Positions 7,106-12,607 of a DNA stretch of 12,607 nt are shown here, in pieces (the stretch's first letter is position 1; each line of letters opens with the position of its first letter). The notes under the pieces are model-generated. The model was not told where the DNA came from and ran no database searches. It worked only from the letters and a program-made list of their open reading frames with translations. Location of the stretch: positions 1 to 12,607 of the forward strand of contig JAWLBW010000124.1 in NCBI GenBank assembly GCA_041687475.1, in the 5' to 3' direction. The position numbers and the translations under genes were made by a program. This DNA comes from JAWLBW01 sp041687475. Its GTDB lineage: Bacteria; J088; JAWLBW01.

Positions 7106-7145
7106 CTGACTGTCAGCCTGTCAGACCTTCAGACGGCAGACCTTC
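7106..7145. repeat. Short inverted and direct repeats after the acyl-CoA synthetase gene
   Basis: CTGAC-T-GTCAG (7106-7116) is a small palindrome. GTCAG recurs at 7120-7124. CAGACCTTC occurs twice, at 7122-7130 and 7137-7145, 15 bases apart. No T-tract follows, so this is not a standard intrinsic terminator. Its function is not apparent. Confidence 0.4.
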
Positions 7146-7217
7146 CAGGGATACCCGTGCGCCCCCCCGAACCCAGTATGGAGTGTGGTTTTTGGATTGA
7201 GGGTTTCGCCCGACCGG

Positions 7218-7982
7218 TCAGCCGTAGAGGCAGTGACGCATCCACAGGGCCAGCATTTCGCCGGTGTAGGCCGCGGGCTCGCGTTCGGTAAGCAGGTGGC
7301 TCGCGCCGGGTAGCGCCAGAAAACTTTTCGGTTGCGCGGCGGCGGCGAAGATTTCCTCGGCATTATCGACAGGCGAGATGCGATCGTCGGGGCTGTGCAG
7401 CACGAACAACGGCTTTCCCAATGCGGCGACCCGGGCCAACAGATCATGACGCTCCAGATCGCGCAAAAACTGCTGCTTGAAAGGCATGGGCCTGCCCGAA
7501 ACCTCGACCTCGAACACACGTTCGGGTTCTCGTTCCATGTCTTCACGCACCCGCTTGAACAGACGCCCCAGACCGCGTGGGTCGGCCGAGGTGCCCAGGG
7601 TCGCCACCCCGCGCACCGACGGAAACTCAGGGGCCACCGAAATCGACGCGGCGCCGCCAAGCGAGTGACCGATCAGAAAGTCGGGCGCGGCAAACTCACC
7701 GGCAACGAAGTTGACGGCAGCCCGCAGGTCATCAAGGTTGGTCGAAAAACTGGTGTCCTCGAATCGTCCCCCGCTCTCACCCAGCCCCGTGAAGTCGAAA
7801 CGCAGCACACCGAACCCCTGCCGGTTCAGCGCTTTGCTGATGGCGGCAATGGCTTTGTAGTTCTTGTTGCAGGTGAAACAATGGGAGAAAATCGCCCACC
7901 CCTGCACGTCGTCGGGGTATGATACGAGGGCGGCCAGTTCGTGACCCGTACCGCCCGGAAAGCGTAGCGTTCGACTGTTCAT
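7218..7982 (-). CDS. Alpha/beta hydrolase (serine hydrolase, OsmC-fusion family N-domain type)
   Basis: This is a 254-aa cytoplasmic alpha/beta hydrolase. The nucleophile elbow GHSLGG puts the catalytic serine at 107. The acid is Asp199 or Asp200 in HSPDDRISP, and His229 in PGASHLL completes the triad. The SHCFTCNKNYKA segment (33-44) and RFDFTGLGESGG (61-72) closely resemble the hydrolase half of bifunctional alpha/beta hydrolase-OsmC proteins. Here the gene stops after the hydrolase half and no OsmC domain follows. The substrate is unknown; esters or acyl peroxides are guesses. The ATG at 7982 has only a weak ribosome site. It converges with the acyl-CoA synthetase gene and is divergent from the DUF4336-like gene, 132 bp away. 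Confidence 0.88.
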   Translation of the reverse strand: MNSRTLRFPGGTGHELAALVSYPDDVQGWAIFSHCFTCNKNYKAIAAISKALNRQGFGVLRFDFTGLGESGGRFEDTSFSTNLDDLRAAVNFVAGEFAAPDFLIGHSLGGAASISVAPEFPSVRGVATLGTSADPRGLGRLFKRVREDMEREPERVFEVEVSGRPMPFKQQFLRDLERHDLLARVAALGKPLFVLHSPDDRISPVDNAEEIFAAAAQPKSFLALPGASHLLTEREPAAYTGEMLALWMRHCLYG

Positions 7983-8114
7983 GGCGCTCTGGTACCGGAG
8001 TTACTTCACCCATTGTAACGCACCGCCCGGGTTACGGCTTCTACTGAGGTACACCCGACGGCCGACTTCTGCTCGATCCGGGCAGAAACGTGCGTCAATT
8101 ACGGAGTCTCTGCC

Positions 8115-8804
8115 ATGTGGAAGGTCGGTCGACACGGTTCCCTCGTATCGCTCTCGAACAAACTGGCCATCGTCGACGGCTCGCTCGCGCGCATGCCCAT
8201 CGGGCGCCGCATGAGCATCGTGACCATGGAAAGCGGCGAGCTGGCCGTCATTAACGCCATGGCCGTCGATGAAAATACGTTGACGCAGATTCGGGAAAGG
8301 GGAACGCCCCGCTACCTGCTCGTTCCCAACGCCATGCACACCATCGACGCGCCGGCCTGGGCCGAACGTTTTCCCGACATTCGGGTACTGGTTCCGCGCC
8401 CCCTGCGCAAGGCTATCGAACGCAAGGTTCGCGTCGACGGAACCCTCGACGAATTACCGGCCAATTCGGTGCTCAGCACTGAAACGGCCGAAGGCACGCG
8501 CGGCGAAGCCCTCTTCCGGGTCGTCGACGGCGGTGAAACCAGCCTCATCGTGAGCGATCTCGTCTTCAATCTCGGCAATATGCCGGGACTTCAGGGCCTA
8601 GTGCTGCGCATACTGGGCTCAACCGGCGGCCCGAAGGTAACGCGACTCGGTCGGTTGTTGACGGTCAAGGACCGGGAGGCCGCACGACAGTACCTTCACC
8701 GCCTGGCCGACACGCCCGGTCTCCGTCGCATCATCGTATCGCACGGCGACATCATAGACCGCGACCCCGCCGCCACCCTGCACCACGTAGCCGACGGCCT
8801 GTGA
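8115..8804 (+). CDS. DUF4336-like protein, degenerate metallo-beta-lactamase fold
   Basis: This is a 229-aa protein. The start is the ATG at 8115, with GGAG 8 bases upstream. The order of elements resembles DUF4336 and other degenerate metallo-beta-lactamase-fold proteins. An N-terminal strand region (RMSIVTMESGELAVINAM, 32-49) is followed by LLVPNAMHTIDAPAW (68-82). A VSDLVFN segment with Asp148 and a terminal VSHGD (208-212) follow. The canonical HxHxDH zinc motif is absent; His75, Asp148 and His210 are the remaining possible metal ligands. Catalytic activity cannot be assumed. No signal peptide or TM segment is seen, so it is probably cytoplasmic. It stands alone between a divergent hydrolase gene and a convergent LysE-family gene. 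Confidence 0.65.
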   Translation: MWKVGRHGSLVSLSNKLAIVDGSLARMPIGRRMSIVTMESGELAVINAMAVDENTLTQIRERGTPRYLLVPNAMHTIDAPAWAERFPDIRVLVPRPLRKAIERKVRVDGTLDELPANSVLSTETAEGTRGEALFRVVDGGETSLIVSDLVFNLGNMPGLQGLVLRILGSTGGPKVTRLGRLLTVKDREAARQYLHRLADTPGLRRIIVSHGDIIDRDPAATLHHVADGL

Positions 8805-8870
8805 CCCCGGAAAGCCACCGGTAAACTTTCATAGCCGGCATGAACCGCCCCCCCTCCGGCATCGCCTTAT

Positions 8871-8891
8871 GGATTAAGGATTGGGGATTGC
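8871..8891 (+). repeat. Three tandem 7-bp GGATT repeats
   Basis: GGATTAA, GGATTGG and GGATTGC follow each other without spacing in the 100-bp gap between the convergent DUF4336-like and LysE-family genes. The array is short and may be chance or a remnant of a longer intergenic repeat. Confidence 0.5.
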
Positions 8892-8904
8892 GGCCGACGG
8901 CCAC

Positions 8905-9564
8905 TCAGAAAAACATGCTTACGCCGAACCCCACGAGGGCCAGACCGCCCGCCGCCGTTGCGATGCGTTCGAATCGCAGCGAGACGCGATGCCGGGTCTT
9001 GTGCAGAAACAGGCTGAAGGAAACAACCCAGCTCAACGCACCCGCCACCACCCCTCCGGCAAAGAGCGCACGTTGGGTAAGTCCCGACAGGTCAAGCCCC
9101 TGCACGGCGGCGCCGATGGAAGCCCAGAAGGTAAGGGTCATGGGGTTGAGGGCCGTCATGGTAAGACCGACCAGGTAGGGCGTTCCCCCCGCTGGAGCCG
9201 GTTTTGTTTCTTCGAGAACCTTCTCACCCAGCGCAAAGGAGGCGCGCAGGGTCAGCAGGCCCAACACGAGAAGCACGGCTCCGCCTGCGTAGCTCATGGC
9301 CTCGCGCACCGCTTCCGAAGGTACCGCCGACAACCCGAGGGTGAAGAGCACCGAATAGACGCCGTCGACGGTGGCCGCCCCGAGACCGGTCAGGAAGGCA
9401 GGGCCGAAACCGCCGCGCAGCCCGCGCCGCATGATTTCCAGGTTGACCGGGCCGATGGGCACGGCGGCGCCCAGCCCGACGATGACCGCGGTAAAGAAGT
9501 GAAGCAACACCCTTACATGGTAGCAGGCCGCCGCGGGGCAGCGGTATTCCGGGTCGGCGTTCAC
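8905..9564 (-). CDS. LysE/RhtB-family exporter
   Basis: This is an inner-membrane transporter of the LysE superfamily, whose members export amino acids and related small molecules. As drawn it is 219 aa from a GTG at 9564. Family landmarks are VGLGAAVPIGPVNLEIMRRG (29-48), the DGVY segment at 67-70 and TALNPMTLTFWAS (137-149), with five or six hydrophobic segments overall. Residues 1-16 do not look like family sequence. A start near 9505-9510 (GTG at 9510, about 201 aa) fits the family better, but no start has a good ribosome site. The substrate is unknown. The gene is divergent from the secreted-protein gene at 9603. Confidence 0.88.
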   Translation of the reverse strand: MNADPEYRCPAAACYHVRVLLHFFTAVIVGLGAAVPIGPVNLEIMRRGLRGGFGPAFLTGLGAATVDGVYSVLFTLGLSAVPSEAVREAMSYAGGAVLLVLGLLTLRASFALGEKVLEETKPAPAGGTPYLVGLTMTALNPMTLTFWASIGAAVQGLDLSGLTQRALFAGGVVAGALSWVVSFSLFLHKTRHRVSLRFERIATAAGGLALVGFGVSMFF

Positions 9565-9590
9565 GGCAGTTCGCTCGTCGCCCCCGTGTT

Positions 9591-9605
9591 TACAATGAAT
9601 GCATG
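9591..9605 (+). promoter_or_regulatory. Possible -10 box giving a leaderless transcript
   Basis: TACAAT (9591-9596) matches the -10 consensus at five of six positions and ends 6 bases before the ATG at 9603. Transcription would then begin at or next to the start codon. No ribosome binding site precedes this ATG, which fits a leaderless message. No convincing -35 box is present. Confidence 0.35.
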
Positions 9606-10196
9606 CGTGCCACCATCTTCACAGCGGCCTTCGTCGCGGGCAACCTGCTCGGCATGGGCTGGACGAACGGCGCCGACGCCCAGGTACAGACGCCGCCCGG
9701 AGTTCAGCAACCGGGCAACACCACCCCCGGACTCGACGTACCGGGCGAGGTGCCCACGCCTCATATTCTGCCGACGCCCGAAGACACTCTTGAAGATGAT
9801 CTGATGCCGCCCCTTGAAGAGCCCGGTACCGATACGCTTTCCGAACCGAGCTTCGATTTCGGCGCCGGGCCGCAAAGTCAGGAAGTACCCGACACCCGGG
9901 GCATATATAACCCCGAAGAAGACTCGCCCTTCATGCGCTTTTCGCCCCAGGCCCAACCCGGCGACGCATTTCTGCCCGGAAACCAACCCGCCTTCCAGCA
10001 GGATCGTTCGCCGCAGATGCTCGATACGTTAACGCCCGAAGTTTACGAAGTACCCCTGGGTCCCGAAGCCGCCCCCTCCCGTAGTGAGTCGCGACCCGGC
10101 AGCCTGCCCGGAACGTCGTCGAGGGACGCGGGCGCCGGCGCCGATTCGGGTACGGACATGAATACGGGCTCGACCATGGACTCGGGTACATTCTGA
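9603..10196 (+). CDS. Secreted Pro-rich acidic low-complexity protein
   Basis: This is a 197-aa protein of unknown function. Residues 1-26 look like a Sec signal peptide cleaved after Ala-Asp-Ala, leaving about 171 residues. The mature chain is rich in Pro, Glu, Asp, Gly and Thr, poor in Lys and lacks Cys. It ends in a Ser/Thr/Gly/Asp tail (SGTDMNTGSTMDSGTF). No folded domain is recognisable and it is probably disordered in the periplasm or outside the cell. The ATG at 9603 lacks a ribosome site but places the signal peptide properly. A similar exported acidic protein starts 135 bp downstream, so the two may be functionally linked. The signal peptide is the main support that this high-GC frame is real. 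Confidence 0.7.
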   Translation: MRATIFTAAFVAGNLLGMGWTNGADAQVQTPPGVQQPGNTTPGLDVPGEVPTPHILPTPEDTLEDDLMPPLEEPGTDTLSEPSFDFGAGPQSQEVPDTRGIYNPEEDSPFMRFSPQAQPGDAFLPGNQPAFQQDRSPQMLDTLTPEVYEVPLGPEAAPSRSESRPGSLPGTSSRDAGAGADSGTDMNTGSTMDSGTF

Positions 10197-10331
10197 GCGT
10201 GCCGCGTCGACGCGAGCCGACCGTTGCCTGCGTGCAGCCGCGCCCCTCTTCAGGCAAGCCGTCTTCGTCGCGCAGATCTCCGTCTCGCCCCATGCTGAAG
10301 ACAAGACCACGTTTCGCACATGGAGACCGCC

Positions 10332-10745
10332 ATGAGCCTCTTGAAGTACGCCTCGTACGGCATGCTGGCCGCGCTGCTGGCTTCGCCGGCATTTGCCTGG
10401 GAAGTAAACCCCGAAAGCCCCGACACGGGTGAGGAAGCCGCGTCGCAGGAAGCCGTCGTTCCCGACGAGGGCGCCCGCATGGGCGAAGCGATCGGCGAGG
10501 GCCCCGCCGACGAAGATGACGACATCGACCGTATGAGCCAGGAAATGGGCGAATCCGATGCTGAACTCGAAGCCGACTTCGGCGACGGAACCGAAGAAGC
10601 GGTAGTGCCGGCCCCCGACGCACAGCCAGGTACGCAGCCCGGAATGCAGGAAGAAGACAGCCTCATCGAGACCCAACCCGCCGACGAAGGCCGCGACTGG
10701 TTTGCCGCCCCCGATGACGACGACGATATGGGACTGTTGAAGTGA
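10332..10745 (+). CDS. Secreted highly acidic low-complexity protein
   Basis: This is a 137-aa protein of unknown function. The start is the ATG at 10332, with GGAG 6 bases upstream; the in-frame ATG at 10320 overlaps that ribosome site. Residues 1-22 form a Sec signal peptide ending in Ala-Phe-Ala. In the 115-residue mature chain 38 residues are Asp or Glu and only four are Arg or Lys. A run of five Asp stands near the C-terminus (APDDDDDMGLLK) and an ADEDDDID cluster near the middle. Such clusters could bind Ca2+ or other cations, but no EF-hand or dockerin motif is seen. It follows the acidic secreted protein gene at 9603. Confidence 0.78.
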   Translation: MSLLKYASYGMLAALLASPAFAWEVNPESPDTGEEAASQEAVVPDEGARMGEAIGEGPADEDDDIDRMSQEMGESDAELEADFGDGTEEAVVPAPDAQPGTQPGMQEEDSLIETQPADEGRDWFAAPDDDDDMGLLK

Positions 10746-10762
10746 TTGTCGTGAAGACGGTC

Positions 10763-10777
10763 GAGGGGGAGAGCGTG
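10763..10777 (+). repeat. G-rich dispersed repeat, copy 2
   Basis: GAGGGGGAGAGCGTG is an exact copy of 7076-7090. In both places it lies shortly after a plus-strand stop codon, in a gap between convergent genes. Confidence 0.65.
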
Positions 10778-11071
10778 AGATGGGGCTTGGGGAACACGTG
10801 CGCTGCACGATTGAGCGAGAGCGCCGGAGATGGGGTGAATGGGAACGATTCCGCTGCAACACTGCACAGTGAGGTGCCGGAACGAATTCCACTTTGAGTC
10901 GCGTTGCCGAGCAGGGCGAGGCCGACGACGAAGTCGACTTTCGTCCGTGCGGTCGAGGGTGCACAGCTAGCCGATTCGATTTATTGTAAACAGGTGTTCT
11001 TGGAGATAGGCTTGCCGTCGACATCTCGTCGTCCCAGACGCGCTGCGTCTGTTCGGCGACTCGATGTGAAG

Positions 11072-11193
11072 TTTCTCCCCCTCACCATTTCTCCCCCTCA
11101 CCCCATCGAACGGCTGTCCGGTCAGTCCTTCGCCAGTTCTCCCCCTCACCCCTTCGCGCGGCAGGCCGGTCAGTCCATCGAACGGCTGTCCGG
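11072..11193. repeat. Mosaic intergenic repeat block
   Basis: Two kinds of word alternate here. TTCTCCCCCTCACC occurs three times (11073-11086, 11089-11102, 11137-11150). ATCGAACGGCTGTCCGG occurs twice (11105-11121, 11177-11193). CCGGTCAGTCC also occurs twice (11118-11128, 11166-11176). The order of words is shuffled, so it is not a simple tandem array. The reverse complement of the C-rich word also appears at 7090-7101. Spacing is irregular and units are too short for a CRISPR array. Confidence 0.8.
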
Positions 11194-11207
11194 AGGCAAC
11201 AACCGGC

Positions 11208-12607
11208 TTACCGCGACTCCGATCTGTTAACGCCGGCCACCCAACCGTGACGGCGGGCAATTTCGGCACGCACGCGTTCGGCTTCGGCTCGGGCGGCCTC
11301 GGCGCCCAGGCCGCGCTCATCGGCCCAACAGGCGGCCAACTGTTCGACCCAGGGCTCGGCATGATCGCGTCGCGCCAGGAACAGGGGCATGCGGCGGAAC
11401 CAGAAATCATCGAGGTGCACGACCATGCCGTTGCGCATCATGTGGCGCAGCTGGCCCACCAGCAGGGGAAAACCGGCCGGGTCTTCACGGCGCTTACCCT
11501 TCCACGCATCATCAAGACGCTTGATGGTCAACGCTTCGGCGCCGAACTGTGCCCACAAACGCTCGGGAATATCGAATCCGTTCTGCCGGGCTTCTTCCCG
11601 GGCGGCGGCAACGGGCTCGGGCATGACGTGGTTGTTGACCGGTCCCTTGGTATCGGGTTTGCCCACGCCGTCGGGAAAGGGCGCGCCCTTCCCCTCGGCG
11701 GTGTCGCGCTTCCACTGTTTGACCGTGAAATCGACGATTTCTTCGGCCATCTTGCGCGCCGTGGTGTACTTGCCGCCGGCAACGATGGTCAGGCCGCCCG
11801 GGCCCATGCCGATGTGATGTTCACGGCTGATTTTCTGCAGGCTCGCATCTTCGCCCTCTTCCAACTCGGGCTGAAAGAGCGGACGCACGCCGACATACGA
11901 GCTGATGACGTCGTCCATGGTCAGCTTCGCGCCGGGGAAATAGCGTTGCAGCATTTCCATGACGTAATGGGCGTCGGGCTCGTCGACCGCCGCCTCGGCC
12001 GGATCGGCGGGGGTCGGCGAATCGGTCGTGCCCGCAATAACCACGCCGTTGCCGAAGTCGGGGCGCGGAATGACGAAGGCCACCCGCCCATCGACCGGGT
12101 TGGTCATGGTTACCGCGCCGGGCAGCGGAAAACGCTCGAGTTCGAAGAGCAGGTGAATGCCCTTGCTGGGGGTAAGCCAGCGCTTCCACCCATCGACAAG
12201 ACCGGCGCCGAACACATCGGTCCACGGGCCGGTGCAGACGATGATGCGCCTGGCCTTGACGGGAAACGCGGCCTGGTCGGGGTTTTCACGATCGCTCACT
12301 TCGAACGCGACAATGCGATCGCCTTCCCAGACCGGCTTCTCGGCACGCGTGTAGTTGGCGATGGCGGCGCCCTGCTCTGCCGCGGCCCGCAATGTTTCTA
12401 CCGTCAACATATCGTCCCACATGCTGGCGTCGTAATACCGGAAACCGCCCTTCAGCCCATGGGTGTTGAGGGCGGGAACCAGCTCGCTCAGCGCCTTGGC
12501 CGATAAACGACGGTGAAAACCGGGGGTGCGGAAGAGCGACAGCATGTCGTACAGCCACAGGCCCGCCGAAAGCAGCGGCATGCCGACCGAGCTGTCTTCG
12601 TAAACAG
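11208..12607 (-). CDS. glpD: FAD-dependent glycerol-3-phosphate dehydrogenase (N-terminus outside the window)
   Basis: The enzyme oxidises sn-glycerol-3-phosphate to dihydroxyacetone phosphate and passes electrons through FAD to the quinone pool at the inner membrane. The frame is open to the right edge (VYEDSSVGMPLL precedes the first internal Met), so the N-terminal FAD-binding GxGxxG part is missing. About 466 residues are visible. Landmarks are the IVCTGPWTD segment, LTPSKGIHLLFE, AGTTDSPTPAD, SSYVGVRPL with the expected substrate-binding Arg, REHHI, and VAGGKYTTARKMAEEIVD. The rest is the usual helical C-terminal domain. The anaerobic subunit GlpA is an alternative, but the length and C-terminus favour GlpD. 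The stop is TAA at 11208-11210 and the repeat-rich gap follows it. Confidence 0.94.
   Translation of the reverse strand, partial: VYEDSSVGMPLLSAGLWLYDMLSLFRTPGFHRRLSAKALSELVPALNTHGLKGGFRYYDASMWDDMLTVETLRAAAEQGAAIANYTRAEKPVWEGDRIVAFEVSDRENPDQAAFPVKARRIIVCTGPWTDVFGAGLVDGWKRWLTPSKGIHLLFELERFPLPGAVTMTNPVDGRVAFVIPRPDFGNGVVIAGTTDSPTPADPAEAAVDEPDAHYVMEMLQRYFPGAKLTMDDVISSYVGVRPLFQPELEEGEDASLQKISREHHIGMGPGGLTIVAGGKYTTARKMAEEIVDFTVKQWKRDTAEGKGAPFPDGVGKPDTKGPVNNHVMPEPVAAAREEARQNGFDIPERLWAQFGAEALTIKRLDDAWKGKRREDPAGFPLLVGQLRHMMRNGMVVHLDDFWFRRMPLFLARRDHAEPWVEQLAACWADERGLGAEAARAEAERVRAEIARRHGWVAGVNRSESR

Larger units (their letters stand above)
10746..11207. other. Non-coding stretch with repeats between the secreted-protein gene and glpD
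   Basis: These 462 bases lie between two convergent genes. No frame in it has a ribosome site, signal peptide or recognisable family. It holds the second copy of the dispersed 15-mer (10763-10777), a perfect 10-bp palindrome AAGTCGACTT (10931-10940) and the mosaic repeat block at 11072-11193. No clear intrinsic terminator is visible for either flanking gene. I see nothing else in it. Confidence 0.75.

Noticed and set aside
10029..11024. A 331-codon minus-strand frame across the secreted-protein genes
   Set aside because: The product is Ser/Arg/Pro-rich without domains, and it overlaps two plus-strand frames that begin with good signal peptides.
11072..11193. A CRISPR-like array
   Set aside because: Repeat units are 11-17 bp, of two or three kinds, with irregular spacing, and no cas gene is present.
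10904..11230. A 108-codon plus-strand frame in the repeat region with SPPHP...IERLSG repeats
   Set aside because: The protein repeats are only translations of the DNA repeats. There is no ribosome site or known family, and it overlaps the end of glpD.
11247..12506. A 419-codon open frame on the plus strand opposite glpD
   Set aside because: It is fully antisense to a gene with clear family motifs. Long antisense frames are expected at this GC content.

Overview
The window is high-GC bacterial DNA, densely coded on both strands. It probably comes from a salt-adapted Gram-negative bacterium. The reasons are a biosynthetic operon for ectoine and 5-hydroxyectoine, a lipobox-bearing lipoprotein, two proteins with Sec-type signal peptides, a LysE-family exporter and an FAD-type glycerol-3-phosphate dehydrogenase. 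A halotolerant or halophilic proteobacterium fits, but the sequence alone does not fix the lineage. A run of ten N at 6388-6397 shows that this is a draft or metagenome-type assembly.

Layout. (1) 1-2248, plus strand: the end of ectB (5' end outside the window), then ectC and ectD. They turn aspartate-semialdehyde-derived diaminobutyrate into ectoine and then 5-hydroxyectoine. ectA is presumably upstream, outside the window. A 10-bp perfect hairpin with a T-rich tail lies between ectC and ectD, and a strong bidirectional terminator (2272-2298) closes the operon. (2) 2335-4165, minus strand: a GTPase with a C-terminal DUF697-like region, followed by a small coiled-coil protein with a C-terminal membrane anchor. 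The two are probably linked and run towards the ect operon. (3) 4274-4995, plus strand: a small two-TM membrane protein and a Gln/Glu-rich lipoprotein, ended by a 12-bp hairpin. (4) 5256-7046, plus strand: a FadD15-like long-chain acyl-CoA synthetase interrupted by the N-gap. (5) 7218-9564: a serine alpha/beta hydrolase (minus), a DUF4336-like protein with a degenerate metallo-beta-lactamase fold (plus) and a LysE/RhtB-type exporter (minus). (6) 9603-10745, plus strand: two adjacent secreted, acidic, low-complexity proteins of unknown role. (7) 10746-11207: a non-coding stretch holding mosaic C/G-rich repeats. Copies of its sequence words also occur in the gap after the acyl-CoA synthetase gene. 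(8) 11208-12607, minus strand: the C-terminal part of glpD, running off the right edge.

The only clear pathway is compatible-solute synthesis. The other genes look like single-gene or two-gene units. I see no CRISPR array, phage, transposase, tRNA or rRNA. The least explained parts are the three low-complexity exported proteins, the GTPase/tail-anchored protein pair and the intergenic repeat family. None of these amounts to a demonstrated new system.
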